This document shows, piece by piece, positions 23,601 to 37,700 of a stretch of DNA of 64,000 nt. How positions within the stretch are numbered: the first letter of the stretch is position 1; every line of letters begins with the position of its first letter. The notes under the pieces were generated by a model. It saw only the letters and a list, made by a program, of their open reading frames with translations. It was not told the DNA's origin and made no database searches. This stretch comes from Daphnia pulex (Eukaryota; Arthropoda; Branchiopoda; Diplostraca; Daphniidae): assembly GCF_021134715.1 (NCBI RefSeq), contig NC_060028.1, positions 2,812,501-2,876,500 of the forward strand, given 5' to 3'. A program made the position numbers and the translations under genes.

Positions 23601-26600
23601 CCCCCCTTTTTTCTATAATATATGATTATCCATTTATTGAATATGTACGTTGTAGTAGTACATCAGAGGAATATATAAGAACAAGGGGAGGTTGATTGTT
23701 GTTGCATGTGATGGACGCGCGTCCAGCATAGCAGAACAGGAGCAGTTTCTCTGATCTTTTTTCACGATTAGGGTTGTTGATGTGCTCTATAGCTGAGGGT
23801 GTGTACATGTGCGGGTATTCCATCTCCCTATATACGCTAATATATGCATCCGGAGACACGACAGCACAGCACACACACAAACTATTTCATTTGTGTGAAA
23901 GAAAAGCATCCGCCCTCATCACGTATGCGCATATGTGTGCATTTGGCTACCGATCTGCATATACGGATGGCGACCCACATGAGTCGAGGGATTAGGTTGC
24001 AAGGGAGAGAAAACTGAAAAGAAAGAAAGAAAAAAAAAAGACAGTTGGCGTCCACCGAGGGACGTCGTGACCTCTTCACTTTCCGGCGCGTTTCCGATAG
24101 CCGAGACGAGAACCAACGGAATTTTTGTCTCTACTTTGTGTGTGAGTCTCTTTAGCGGCGAGATGTCGCCATCGCTATTTCAGGATTTTTGATGAGGCAA
24201 TGAGTATAGCATATGACATCACCAAATATCCTTGGCTTATATATACAAGTTCAGATTACGCACAGCAAACAACTGTCTGCGCCATCGATGGAATGTCGCC
24301 TTAAATTGGCTTTGGAAGAAAAACAAAATGCAAAAAAGGCAATAGGACGAGACTATCTGGCTAATCGTTTTTAAGACTTTGCAGCATGCCAACATTTCTG
24401 TAGGCCTAAAAAGATAAGAAGTCAGAGAAAATCTTTTGTTTTGAGAAGGGGGAGAAGTTATAAGCTTCTTGTGTTCAATGTGCGGAATGTTATATATCCT
24501 CAGCTGATGGAAAGGGGATAGAAAAACAGGAGGCTGTTGTTTTGGCGCGGGTGCGGGTGCTGCCGGGGAGAAATTCATCTGAGGTCAACCATTAGATAAT
24601 CAATCACTTGCTTTTATAATATACTACGTACGTACAAAAAGATGAGTAACTTAACCAAATGAAAGACAATAGGGGTCAGTTCAAGAGAGAAAAACAAGCG
24701 GGTCCGTTTTGTTTTTGTTGAAGTTCTATACACACAACCCGACGATCATCCAAGATCTTTTTCAACATCCGCATCGAGTTACACATTGCGATGGACTATG
24801 ATCCTCTCTCCCTATATATTTTTTTTCTGCTCCGGAATGCGTAGCATACAGGATAAAGTCATTGTTGTTTTGTTGTATGTAAAAAAAAAAGATTTTGAGA
24901 GTTGGACGGAAATAACATCCAATGGAGCTGTCACTTGTGAATACACACAAAACAGCACCCTCTCCAGCATTCGTTTAGATTTTTTTTTTTTTTTACTTTC
25001 AGAGATCTCGCTCTCACAGGATTATCATTCCGCCAATTAAAAGCTTCTCGTTCCGCGGATTTGTCAAACTTTTTCCCATCCATTTTTCGGCACATTTGAA
25101 CAACCGCGCCCTTTTTTTTGCTTCTTAACAAGAAAAACCTTTTAATCCGCTTTAAAAAGGTGTATATGTACCACCGAGTCTTTAGCGTGTGCAGTGCGAA
25201 GATGATCATCAATCACCGCGGTCTCTCTATACAATTTTTAATGATCCGCGCGGAAGCCTGATTCAATCACTCTGCGCGCATTTACCATCAGCCAACTTGA
25301 GGGAATATCAATTCTTTATTTTTTCCCTTTTACGAAAAGGATATATAGAAAGAGCCGGCGAAGGTGTACAAAGTAGGTTAATTGATCACAACCGACCGAG
25401 AGCCGTTGCCGGCCCGTTTTAAAAAAAAGGGGATGGGAGGAGAGAGCGGCACACCTGGTCGATACAAACCGTCAGCTCAGTGGCAAATTAAGGGGATTTA
25501 TAATTAGACTTTCTGACATTCACTTTTTTTCTTCTTCTATACTCTATATACCCTCCTACCAAAAGAAAAACCTTTTTTTTTCCTTTTAATCACCTTTAAA
25601 CGTTTTCTTACCTTTTTTTTCAATTTAGAAAAAAACAGACGAAAAACAAGTGCAACATATAATGTAGATTGAAACAACTAGTCAATAATTCAAGTGCACA
25701 GAGTCTGGGTTTTTTCTTGAGAACAGCTTGAAACCCCCACCCACCCAGACCCCCCTTTTTAAAATAAAAATAGAAGGGAAGAAGAAGAATAAAATTTAAA
25801 AAAAAAAAAAAAACTTTTTTGAATGTCGTCCACACACGCGGCAGATGGTGGGTGTAGTATCTAATCCGGCCGGAATGTTTTTATTTTTCTCTCGATTTAT
25901 TTCTATAAACAGAGCTAGCTGGATTTATTTTGCACAGTATATAAATCCCACATTGATGAGGAGCTCAAGACGAGATTATTTATTTCCAATTGAATCTCCC
26001 AAACTATTTTCCCAGGATAACTCAACACTAAATCTCCTTATAAACTAAAAAATGTATAACACACATGTTTGTTATCAGTCACGTGAATGCGGTGACGTGG
26101 TCGCCGACAAAACTTGCCGAAACTTGTCCGCTAAACGTATAGACAAGACAATCAATGGCCTTTGTTTGCACTGCAAATAATACACTCATCACTGTACAAG
26201 TCTACGAAAAAAAAAGAAAAGTAAAAAAGCAGCCAGCCAAGCCGTGGGTAAAATTGGATGAGAGACAAATTGGGTTTTCTTCTTCTTTTTTGTCGGCATC
26301 TTGTTTGTTGGGGGGGCTCAACACCAGCTACGACGATGGTCTCCATATGGTGACTGCGTAATGACCAAAGATGGACCTGCATTAGATATCCGCACAACAA
26401 CGGCGTGGTCTCCATAAGTCTCTTATACACTCCTACTTATTTACTAAAATAGTGTTCAGGCCGACGAGCTGTGTGTTCATGTGCTCTGCTCCGCTTTTTA
26501 ATGATCATGTTCCAGCAAGGATTTTGCCAAACTATATAGGTTTTAAAAGGGGCCCCTTTGCTGTGATGGTCTCTCATCAAGTGGTTTTTTTTTCACCTGG

Positions 26601-28790
26601 GTGGTCTTCCAAAACTTGACTGGGCTTCTCCTGGGAAGTCTAGACGCGCGACCAGCAGCAGACGACTCTTATATATAGAACAGCAGCAGTCCGTTTTCGA
26701 AGAAAGTTACAAGTGTGTCTTTGGTGAAAACCCAAACAGACGGCGTCCGATCTGTTTTCAGAAAACAAAAAAAAAATTAACCAAAAAATGACGAAGAGGG
26801 GGAGAAAAAGCAAATGAGAGAGGGGGACATCAGCATCCGGAAAAGCGGAAGAACACGACGAGGGTGGATGGACGATCGATCGCGATATCCGACACACACA
26901 AACAGCTTATACACCAGGACAGTATGGTCTTTTTTTTCGGCCATATGTCACCCATATGCTCCGGGGTTCTTATGGCTGTTTACCACCAATCGATGGGGAA
27001 AGAAAAGAAAAAACGTGAATTATTTTCTGGTTTTTACTTCCCCCCTTTGCTTATTAGGCAATTCTTTTAAAAACACGACTTGAGGGGAAATACAGAAAAT
27101 GACGTATTTCCATGGGAATAAAAAGAAAATGTAAACCAAACCGGAAGCTCGATGACGTCTTGAACATGTGGTTTCCATAGAAACCTCGTTGAAGCTTAAA
27201 ACAAAAAAAGGGTGAAACCGAAAAGGAGACGCTCATCCTTTTTTTTTCTCTTCGATTTCAGTTGAAGGAAAGAAAAATGGGGGGAAAAAGGAGAGCACAG
27301 ACTGTAGACGCAACGGAAGTCATTTTCAGAAAAAACCCTTCGACCGGTAAGTTTTTTAAACACAAAGTCAGTCAGTCAGAAAACACAAGGCTGTGTATAT
27401 TAACGGCGAATGTCGACTGGCCACGCTAGGTGGCTTGGCAAATTGAGCCGAGCTCCTCTAAAAAAAGGAAAAAAGAAAACGATCAAAACACAAAAATAAT
27501 AATATAAAAACTCTCGACAGTCCACACGCGTACGACGATTATCCGGTAGCTTTTGTTGTTTGGTAGGGGGGGTTTTTAATTTCTTTTCTTCTTCCTCAGC
27601 ACAAGAAACTTGTTGGCAACCAAGAAAGAAGAAGAAGGAAGCCTCGGGGAGTCTCCTTGATTATGCTGACTCCCCCTCGACACGACCCACTTTCCACCCA
27701 GGAGCCGCCGCCATCTTTGATGCGCGCAACCAGTAGCACTTCCCATCCCCCCTCTTCTCTGCACACTGTGTGTGTACGAACCTGGTTCGTCCATTCGCGC
27801 GTCCCTATGATTTATAAAAACATAATAATAAGCTGCTTTCCACACACACAACAGCAGGTTGTGTGTGTGTGTCTATTTTTCTTATTTTATTTTTACGTGG
27901 CCTCGAGGTGAGTTTCGTGAACCCAGAAGAAAACCACAGATGGTGAACTCTCTCAAAACGACAGCAGTAGCAGCCAGCAAAGTATAAAATATAATTTCAA
28001 AAAAATCTAAAAAGATTTCACGGGTTGGGGTTCGCCATCTTTTATTTTTTGGGGAGAGATGATTCTTATATTTTTCTCGCGCGCGCTTCTCTCCACAGAG
28101 TCGTTAACGATTGTAAATGTTGTGCAGCTCATCGATGGTCAGGTGAGATATCCACGTGTCCGTCAGACTTTTTTTTTCTTCTTTCGGGGGTATATAGAAG
28201 AAATAAGCGAAACAAAGTGTGGCAGATGAAGAGGAAAATGGTGAGAATTCCACGTGATGGATGCGCCATCATGTCCATCTCGTTCTCATCTCAAGGGGGG
28301 CAGTGACAAATGAGTCGGTAGCAGCTACTGCCCAACATGCAACCAGTAGCTGTGCAGCCTCACATTTACATTTGATGGTATTTTCTGTTATTCGGGGGAA
28401 AAAAGCTTTTTTCAACTCTCCCGACTACTTTATTTTTTAAAGAAGCCTTTTAATTGCCGCTGCTGCTGCTACTTTGATATGTATAGGGAAAAGAAGAAGC
28501 CAAGATTGACGTAACATTTTTTAAAAACCCCAAGCCCAAAGGGGCGATTTACATCTACTCTCGGGGCTGTTTAAAAAGCAATTAGAAAAAAATAAGGGTC
28601 GAGTAATTTGAATGTCATTGTGCTTTTTTTCTTTATTTTTATTTTTGTTTTACGATATTTTTATGTTTTGTTGTGGCTCGGTTGATGTTCGAATGGGACC
28701 GCGCCGAGAGTCGCGCTCGTGTGTGTAGTCTGTAGTGGCGTGGGCAGCGCCATCTTTGATAAGTTTGTGAAGTGCTCGGAATGCCCCGCA
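14641..28790. other. Gene-poor intergenic DNA with simple repeats
   Basis: All frames are short and composition-driven (Phe/Lys/Arg-rich from T and A/G runs). Examples of low complexity: C11 at 15874-15884, G11 at 21239-21249, C13 at 22471-22483, CA then GT runs at 27841-27872, GAAGAA tracts and TATATA clusters. A lone DRE-type TATCGATA is at 20144-20151. No RNA gene was recognised. It may hold regulatory DNA of the CDK-inhibitor genes. Confidence 0.6.
23486..23517 (+). promoter_or_regulatory. Possible TATA + Inr core promoter
   Basis: A TATA-like ATAAATAG (23486-23493) is followed 28 bases later by TCAGTTCAGTT (from 23512), the arthropod initiator form TCAGT. No gene is seen downstream, so a non-coding RNA or an upstream exon would be needed. 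Confidence 0.25.
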
Positions 28791-28797
28791 GCAGACA

Positions 28798-28843
28798 TCA
28801 CGTGACTCTTCACCCATTGGCCCATTTCTTCCAAGTCCCGCCC
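28798..28843 (+). promoter_or_regulatory. Promoter cluster upstream of CDK-inhibitor gene 1
   Basis: Within 46 bases: palindromic E-box TCACGTGA (28798-28805), inverted CCAAT (ATTGG 28816-28820) and inverted GC box CCCGCCC (28837-28843). It lies about 290 bases before the ATG at 29131, a plausible proximal promoter with the leader starting near 28,880-28,940. The CCAAT plus GC-box pair recurs before paralogue 2. Confidence 0.5.
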
Positions 28844-29130
28844 ATAGCCGAAAATTTGAAAAAAAGGGGGATGGGGTGCAATTTTCCAACGGTCGCGGCT
28901 TTTTTCTTTCCTCTTCCCCAAGAGGTTTGATTTCTAACCGTCAGTTGCTAGCGAACGTTGGACTGGTTCAGACGTTCGTGTTCCTCCTCCAGACTCTTTT
29001 TTGGTTGCCAACAAACGTCGCGTGCATTCTCTCTTCTCGCCACTTTCTTCAACCACACCGAAATTTTCTCGTGTGCTGCTGCTGTTTGTCGTTTATTATT
29101 TCCAAGCCATTCGTCATTTAAAAAAACAAA

Positions 29131-30563
29131 ATGCAGCTCGTTCAAGTGCAGTCTTACGGATTCCTGCCAGTTGTCGGTGGTGGCCATTCCTCGCCGTCCT
29201 CGCAGATGGCCGTTACCGTGCGTGGGCGCGTCTCACCTGTACGACGCCAGTTGTTCGCCGCCGATCCTGAAGGAGACGCCCAAGAGTTGGAACACCGGCG
29301 ATCGGTCCAGCGTCAGATGGATCAGCTCCAGCAAGAGAACAGCCGCAAGTGGAATTTTGATTTCAAGAACGAAGTGCCGCTGGGTGGACGTTACGTCTGG
29401 CAGTCGGCGACGCTTCCATTCGATGGACGCCCGTCTCACCCCCTGCCGCCGCTGACTGGAATCAAACGCCCGATCGATAATCAAGACTCGGCCATGGCTG
29501 CACCACTCTTCAAACAAATGAAGCACGATTCCATCAACAACAATCATCGCTCCGCTAACCAGACTAAAATCACAGGTAAATATTTGAGTTTTGAAAATAG
29601 TAAATTTCCCATTTGTGTGTGTCGTTTCTCCCAAGGGCTAAATTTAGAAACTCGCGTGTGTGTGTTAGCGTCTGTGTGAAGGGGGTGGAGTTAAAAGCAA
29701 TATAAGATGGCTGGCGTCTGTAGAGGGAAAAAGCCAGCAGGTCACCGAGGTCGCGTCTAGTCTTTTTTTTTCTTTCTCTACAAAGAGGGTGGAAAATATT
29801 TAAAAATAATTTCCCTATTTTTTAAAAAGAATACGAATTTTTCCACCCTCGTTTTTCACTCACTTGAAACTATTAAAGAAAAATATTTCGTGTTTCTGGC
29901 AGCTAGACTTTTGAGTGTGTTTGTAACATGATCTACGATCCGCATTCAGCACGCTTTTAAACAGAAAGTCAATCAACTTAAAAACTTCCTTTTTTTCTTC
30001 TTACTTCATCTTGTCTCGCAAACAACCACTTGAGAAATAGAAAGCCTTAAATGGCTTGACTCTCCGGCTCGCCTCTTTTTTTTTCTTCCCCCCAAGTAGA
30101 TGAATCACGAGCCCCCGCCATTGGTGTGTCTGGTGATTTAATGCTTGTCTGTTTTTTTTTCCTACAATGGCCAAAGTGTAGTCACTCCTCGTGACGTCAT
30201 TTTTTTTGTTGTGTTTTGTTGATTTCGGCTATTGACTGCATGATGTCATTATCTCTTATCTCTCGTGAGAAGGTGTATCATCTTTTTAAGGAAACAAAAA
30301 ATATTGGGAGTGAGGAACACACGTCCGATAAGACGACATTGAACGCTTATCAGTTGCTAGAGGGATTTTTTAAAAAAACCTTAAAAATCAGAATATTATT
30401 TAAGACGTGAGCTTTGTTTTTACATGTGAATATGTTGACTCATGTTTTCTTTTTCTTATTTACAGATTTTATGAAAAACACGAAGCTGAATGAGACCAAA
30501 CGTCACGACGGTGGATCGCGTCCGTCAACATCCAACAACAACAACAACGGAGTGGGCCACTAA
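29131..30563 (+). CDS. dap: Dacapo/p21-p27-type CDK inhibitor, paralogue 1 (two exons)
   Basis: Exons 29131-29575 and 30466-30563 (donor CAG|GTAAAT, acceptor TTTACAG|AT, phase 1) give 180 residues. CDI domain at about 38-100: cyclin-docking R-Q-L-F (39-42), an acidic/Gln-rich helix, and the CDK-binding strand R-K-W-N-F-D-F with G-R-Y-V-W-Q (72-91). The F-Y hairpin of p27 that plugs the ATP site is reduced to L-P-F. The splice completes a PIP motif, Q144-T-K-I-T-D-F-M151, with Lys four residues on. That has the T-D and basic features of a PCNA-dependent CRL4-Cdt2 degron, as in p21 and fly Dacapo. Role: nuclear inhibitor of cyclin E/Cdk2 that brings about cell-cycle exit. The C terminus ends in a short Asn run. 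Retaining the intron would replace the PIP with an unrelated tail. Confidence 0.9.
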
Positions 30564-31330
30564 AAAAACAACAAACAAGAAAGCAATTCTCAACTTCGTC
30601 GAGATGGCAGTCGAAACCAAAGGACGAGAGGATGCTTATTTCGTTGAATCAAGAAAAAAGAATATCCACTGCTACTGGAACCGAGAAAAGACGTCCCCCA
30701 GTAACAAGAAAATGTTGGCTGAAAAGTAGCTTTATTAAAATCGACACTTTTCTATCCCTACCCCACCACCACCACCCTCACTCTCTCTCTCTCGCACCTC
30801 TCCCATCAAAATCATCCGCATCGCCGTGTGCGGATTGCACTCTAGTCTTTGCCTTATTGTCGGGCAAGATTTTTCGTTTATTCTCCCCATCTTTTTTATA
30901 AACTAAAACTAAAAAAATTCCTTTTTTTTTTTCATAAACAAAATTTCCCATCCCCCGTCTCGACGCGTGTGTGCCTCTGTGTGTGAATGATCTCAACATA
31001 GAATGAATCTAAATTAATTTGGCCGTCATTGCAATCAAAAATGTCATCCGTCGGCCAATGCAATAGTGTGTTTGTGTGTGTGTGCCCCCAGTGTGTGTGT
31101 GTAAAACAATTTCGATTTATTTCCCCCCCCCCCTCCTCATGATTCCCCCCACCCATCTACACACCAACCCAATCCCGCATAGTTCTCTATATAGTATTCC
31201 TTTATATAGAGACACTCTATCTTCTTATATACATAATATATATGGAAAATGTATTTAAGAAAGCACGCGCAGATCGCCTATTTGTCTCGTCTCTCTCGTT
31301 CGTATCTGTATTTATGATGCAAATAAAATT
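30564..31330 (+). other. Probable 3' UTR of CDK-inhibitor gene 1
   Basis: Non-coding, with CT- and GT-rich simple repeats and C11 at 31123-31133. The AATAAA at 31321-31326 is the first good polyadenylation signal noticed. The end is not proven. Confidence 0.35.
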
Positions 31331-34300
31331 AAAACAACGAATTCTACTCTTAAAAAAGATTGTAATTTCATTCCTCTGTGGGTGCGTCGTCTCTTATTTA
31401 TTTTTATTTTTTTCCAAATCGGTTGGGTGTCGGCGCGCATGTATGAAGTTTTGGATGGCTGGAATTTGGCCAGCACACGCCCCTCTCTCCAGTGGCAACA
31501 CATGAGACATGACTATGCCCTTTTGAGGCCATCGGCTGGCGTCTTTTCTGCACACAAAGAGTAGTATTACATATGTGTGTGTGTTCATCACATTTTGAAA
31601 AATTAATTTCGGGTTTTTTCTTTTAAATTATTATTCGTGTGCAATCAACTCCAGGCTAGAGTATGCAGCGGAGGTGCCCTTTTAAGGAATAAGTTATGAT
31701 TAATCTAGACGAACAATTTTTTAAAACAACCCAACATAGACAATGAGGGCATCTGTTGTGATGGATGGTTTTTCCTTATTCTTTTTATTTTTATTTTTTC
31801 CAGATGAGCAACAGCAGTTGCGTTTGTCTCACAGGTGTTGAACAGTTCTATTGAATCGGGTTAATTTGCTCATTATCACCTTCCCACCCTCCCAAACACT
31901 CTATATAGGTACCCCATCCGAAACACGGAAGCAGCATCCGTGAATAATTTGGGTTCAGTTCCCAACGGTATCGTCACGGTCGCCAAATTTTCGACCTTTT
32001 TGTGCGTTGAGCTGCTCTGGGTGTCCAGCGCAGCAGCAGCAGTGTCTGATGGCTGGCCCCACTTCATTGTCGACCATTATTTTCAAAACTCCTGTCAGAA
32101 AAAAAAGAGGCTATAAATAAAGGAATGATGGACTGTAATGTGTATCCCAGTCCCTATAGTTCTTATATTCCTTTTGTCAAATTTTAAAAGAGAAACAATG
32201 TGCATAGGACAATAGCTTTTCGCTATAGACGAATCACTGGTTCGTTGATCATCGTCAGCCTCTTCTTTTCTTTTGAGTCAATTAAACCGTAAAGATAACT
32301 GTACATCCATCTGCTAGCTATATTCGTATTAGAGAGAGATAACATTAAACCGCAATGAAAATAGAAAAATTGTTCACTTTCACTCGAAAATATACAGCAT
32401 GACAATGCGAAAAATTATGGCCGCCGACTCTCAAATTCGTTTGACTTTTCATATATGTATTTTGTGTCTGGCGACATCCGATACGGTTTATTACACCCGA
32501 TCTTATTATATTGAACGTACGTGGAGGATATACATACATATAACGCCAGTTCATTAAACTGTTTTGTCACATGACGCATGAGAAAGAGAGAGTTTTTTCT
32601 CTTTTTCATGGTTATTATATTATTTTCCCAAGAAGATGATCGAGAGAGTCTCTCCGACCGTTTTTTATTTTTATATTGTGTGACTGTCGCATCGAATCGG
32701 AAGAGAGAGAGAGGGGGGAGGAGGATGACGAGCCGTTGGAGAACCTTGACCTTGATTATGCAAATGGCCACCCCGGTGGTGGTGCTCATGGAAAATCCTC
32801 ACCGTCCCATAAATCCCCCCCAGCTCCCCCACCTTTAGTAGGGGTGAGATTCTTAACCTCTAGCAACACGCGCACACATTGATTCAAAAAAATGCATTTC
32901 TTAAAATTGTTAAAAAAATATTTTTATTTTTATTTTTTTTTGTTACCTGGGTGTGTCAGTCTGTGTAACGTGTCAGAGGTCACATCGAATACCTGAAACA
33001 TAGTTTGTTGCTGGTGGTGTTATTTTTTCCCTTTTCTTTTCCCCACAGCAACCCCATAGTTCCATTCAAATGGTAATGTCAAGTGTGTGGCCTGTGGTCC
33101 TCCGGATGGATCACAAACATTTTTGTCTGGTCCGGAATATCGAGTTGACACCTTTTAAGCCACTAACGCACACGCAACTCCTCCCTGTGTATTATATTCT
33201 CCGTGTGTGCGTCGATGAAATACCCAGCAAAAGTCTTTATGAAGAATCAATCACTTTTTCTTTAGTGGGGGAAAGTCGCCGCATTCCTCCCGCATTATAG
33301 AAACACAATGGAGAAGTCATGCCGAGTGACGAAGAGACACAATTTGATTGCATCGACGATATTATAATCGTCGCTTATACAACACAATAAACCAGCAGAT
33401 ATATATTTATCATCATCAGCCCTTTAATTCTTCATCCCCCACCAAAAAATAAAATTTCCAACGGTTCGAAATGTGTCTAAGATTTCTTCGGGTTTTTTTC
33501 TCTAACCGTCGTACGCAACTATCAAGATCTTGGTTGGCTTCTCATTCAAAAAAATATGGAAGGAAGCTAAACTATAGTATAGCAGCAGCAGCTTAATGGA
33601 TGGGCTTTTATCAGATGCACCGGCCATCCACCAAACTGCTGTGGCCGGTGTAAAAGTGTGTTGTTTGGATGGGCTGTCACGTATGGCTGTACATATGCTA
33701 AACGTCTGTTGTTGTGTCGAAACTGCTCTCAGCAGCGCTAGCGTCTTGTGTTACCGACTCATTTCCTCTGGAACAGGACACAGGACACGGCCGAGCATCA
33801 GCAACAAGGGCCTTTATTATAATGCTGATCGACTTCCTGTTTGGCTGTTGGAGACCCGCGCAGTTTGGAAATTCGAAACTTGGCGACAGATGACAAAGGC
33901 TGGTTTATATTCGGCGCTTCTTTTTTTATTATTATTCTATTCCCTTTTTTAAAATATATAAGTATATAGACCCGGAGATTTTCGAAAATTATACCGGGCA
34001 CGCTTCCGATACATTTCTTTGAAAATCCTTTATCGATTTAGACACAAATATTTATATCTATCCCATTCATCTCATATAATCCAATTGAGCCTGAATACCA
34101 TCTGTTTGTGACGCCCTCTATTGTGTAATAACATTCCGCCATGTAGTTATTTTATTTTTCTTCTAATAACTATTGCATAGCAAAAAAGATATTACGTTTC
34201 GTTTTATGTTATTTTATGTTAATCCCAGTCGCATTTTGAAATGTTATTGACCGCGCCAAAGAGAGAAAGAGCCCCAGCAGCAGCAGATATATATGAAATA

Positions 34301-34651
34301 ACATGTCCCGATTTCCAGCCTTAGCCAAAGTAGACACCTGCAAATAATCATAATAAAAATAAGTAATAGCGCCGATGCATCACTCTCAGCTGTGCAGGGT
34401 ATTGAACAGCGCGCCGAATAGAGACGCGAAGAATAAGATGGTGGGAAAAAAAGATGGATCGATTGCTGATGCGCCGAGGAATTTGCCAATTTTTTTGTTC
34501 CGTCCGTCCGTCCGCCCGTCCCGTTGAGATATCTGTCGGCATTACAATTGCAAATGCTCAAACGCGGAGATGGACAGACTAAACGGCACAGAGAGTGCCT
34601 GGCTCTTTGTTATTGTGTCAATGGACTTTTTCTTCTTCTTACACGGATTGG

Positions 34652-34703
34652 GTGTGTGTGTGTGTGTGTGTTAGGTACTTACCTGAGACTCTCACACACA
34701 CAC
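34652..34703. repeat. GT run followed by complementary CA run
   Basis: About ten GT units (34652-34671), a 20-base spacer, then about six CA units (34692-34703). The two can pair as a hairpin. Confidence 0.8.
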
Positions 34704-37700
34704 CTGAAAGTTCGTTTCTTATTGTTTGGCCAGCAGCCCAGTTCCCATAGGATTTTTTGGGCTGCAGAGTCCATCCCTTTTTCGCCATTTGATTTGCAAA
34801 TTCAGCGTCTAGTACCTCTCTGCTCAGCAACCAAACGCCCCCCGCTGCACCTTTGGCAGATATTCAACATTCTTTCTCGTTTTTCCGCCAAGGCCTCGCT
34901 TGCAGTGTCCATCCAGCGGCCGCGAAGGTTATCTTGTATATATTCCTTTTTGTATTATTATTATTATTATTATTCACATGCAGCAGCAGCACAGCCACTT
35001 TGCATCTCTGATCTTTGCTGTTTATGAAGTTTCGCTGATGAGATCACTTCTTCTTCTTTCGGAGGGCAAATCTGACGTGCGCCCAACAAAGACACAACTT
35101 TTCTTTTTTGGCCGATTGCCGTTTTCAATCGTTGCGGTGATTGGCAGTTGCCACTTCCGGCGGCCATCAGCCAAGGCCGCTTACATCGAAAATAAAATAA
35201 CAACCAAATCTCAAGAGGGGGTGAATAAAAAGTTGATTTATTCGCAATCAAAACGTGTGAGCTTGTTTTGCTGAATTCCAAACACCTGTTTTTTCCGAGT
35301 TCTGAACAAAAGTTGCCAACGTTTTCTTATATATATCCCGAAATAGATAAATGAGACGCTGTCAGATGAGAGTAGAAAAACAAGTCGACTATCGTCTTGT
35401 GGCTCTCACCACAGGTTATATGATGGTGGTCGTGCATAATAATTGTGTGTAGTACTAGTATAAATTAAAGTTTGCATAACACAGCAAACGCTACATGGCT
35501 GAATTAGGTAAGACGCGTGGCGACGAAGGTTACCCTTAACTGAATTCCGTGACACAATTCCGGTTTCTCCATAGTGACGTTGTCCCAATTTTTCACATCA
35601 ACTAAAATCAAAGCAAAATAAAATCATTTCCAAGGATAGATATAGAGATTTTATCGATTCACTTGTTTGACTATGTCCCATAAGATAATCAAATAAGGTC
35701 AAGAAAAGCGGGCAAAATTATGTATATACAAAACTTTCCAAATCTTCTTCATTCTTGGTATAAGATAAAATAAAAATCCCGACATATTTTTTTGCGAGCT
35801 ACCGCATACAATGTGTAAGACCATTGGGAAAATCTTTTAGATTTGTTATCCATTTTTAATCTCGCGTTAGACGTTGCGACCAGATATTTTCTTCTCCCGA
35901 CTTGTAGGTAAAAAAATGTCGAATATCTTTTGCGACCGACGAACATGGATAGTCGAGAATCGTGAAAAAACGATTGGATAGAAGAACATCTCTTTGAATG
36001 CGGACCATAAATCGTGATTGTTGATGCGATAAAAATCGATTCCTCACGCTGGGTATATCAGTTGTCTTGCGATCGCGCACAGTCAGCGGTTTGGCTGTAT
36101 TGTCCTTTTTTCTCTTGTGCGCCATTGGCCGCTGTGACTTTTTTGGCATTGTCTCGAGAAAAAAAATTTTGTTTCGGAGCCGCGCGGATCAGATCAGACC
36201 GGCGAAGAAGCGGAGGATAGATCAGCAGGGATGCGGATGATGAAATTCCGTGATAGCGAAACAGCCAAAATTGGAAAAAGAAGAAGAGAAATAGTTTGGC
36301 TCGGGAATCTGTTATACGCGGCGGCACATTTTTTCGCTGATGTTTTCAATGCGCAACGTTGGCGATTGAGTGAGAGAGCCAAGTGTTTCTCTCTTATATT
36401 ATGTGCTGTGTGTGGGGGTGTAGTAGATATGGAAATCATTCCCACGGTGACTTTTTTTTCCTTCTTTTGAGGCTTTCACGGAATGATCGATTGGCACGAC
36501 GAGATAGATATCGATGGCGTCTGATCGATCACCGGCGCGAAATGTCGCACACAGGTGTGTCCTGTGTGTCACTTGGCTTGGATATGTCAACCGCCGGCGC
36601 TATTATATTATTATAGACTGCGCAGAGAAATCGCTTGAATATCTTTTTTTAATACTCTCCGCAACGTTATAAAGTTATACAGTTTCGTTTTTCTCTTTTC
36701 AAATGGTTCCCAATGGGGTGACAACTCTCACACGAAACGAAATGTTCCCGCGTCTATTCAAATTCTTCACGGTAGGTGGTCTCTCTCTGATTTTCGCTTA
36801 TTGAATGCGACACATTTCTTTTATTCTGATAAGAGATGTGAGAATAACCCCCATCGAAAAATCATGTCGGTCGTCCTCTTCATTTAATTGGAGGTCGACC
36901 AAGTCACCCGTCACGCCATTCACATGCAAATCAGCTGATGCCGTGCTGGGGACCATAGACGAACGCGGCCGCCAATTCGACTCGACTCGACTCGACGGTG
37001 GGAAAAAGTCAAAACTCTGTTCTTCACGCGAGGGTTGTACAACAGCTAAAGGCTAAGAGTATCTCCATTACGTTTGTAACAGTCATTAAAGATAAATACA
37101 TAAGCCTATTGGCAACGGATGTGCGGGCCTCTCTCGCCTGAGGAAAAGCCGTTAAAGAAGTCATAAAACATGTTTTCCAATTGATCCGCTGGAACATCCG
37201 TCCGACATGAAATCGACGTCAAGAAGAACAGGCCCACACCATTTTCTATCCTCGGCTCAAACGTTTGAAAAAAAACATCGATTAATAACCTGTGTATTAC
37301 CCGTGTTATATTCAGTTGATAAAGAACAGCCCCATACACTATTCTTTCGCTGGGCTAATTGATTCGACCTTTTTGTTACAGCAGAGGATAAATCGCAGAC
37401 GTGCGCGGCGTGTTTATGGATTGGATATTATATTATATCCAATAGTGGTGGTGGTGGTGAGCAGCTCTTGTATACAAGTTGTTTGGGCTGTGTGGGAAAA
37501 GCAAATTCCCAGGTGAAAAGAGAGGATCAGAGTATAGTATGGATTTTGGGCGAGTTTTGAACTCTGACCTATACCCGTGGAGAGCCTGAGAGAGAGAGAG
37601 AGACTTGTGGGTTATAATCGCACCTGAGAGGTGAGATCACTCACTGTGCTTGCTTGGAGCCCATGCAGTTGTGGGCCCTTTTTTTTAGCCCCCATCCATC

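Noticed and set aside
29233..29634. 133-codon minus-strand frame over CDK-inhibitor exon 1
   Set aside because: Antisense shadow of the CDI-coding exon.
33596..33952. 118-residue frame in the spacer
   Set aside because: No motif, no splice support; amino-acid content follows base composition.
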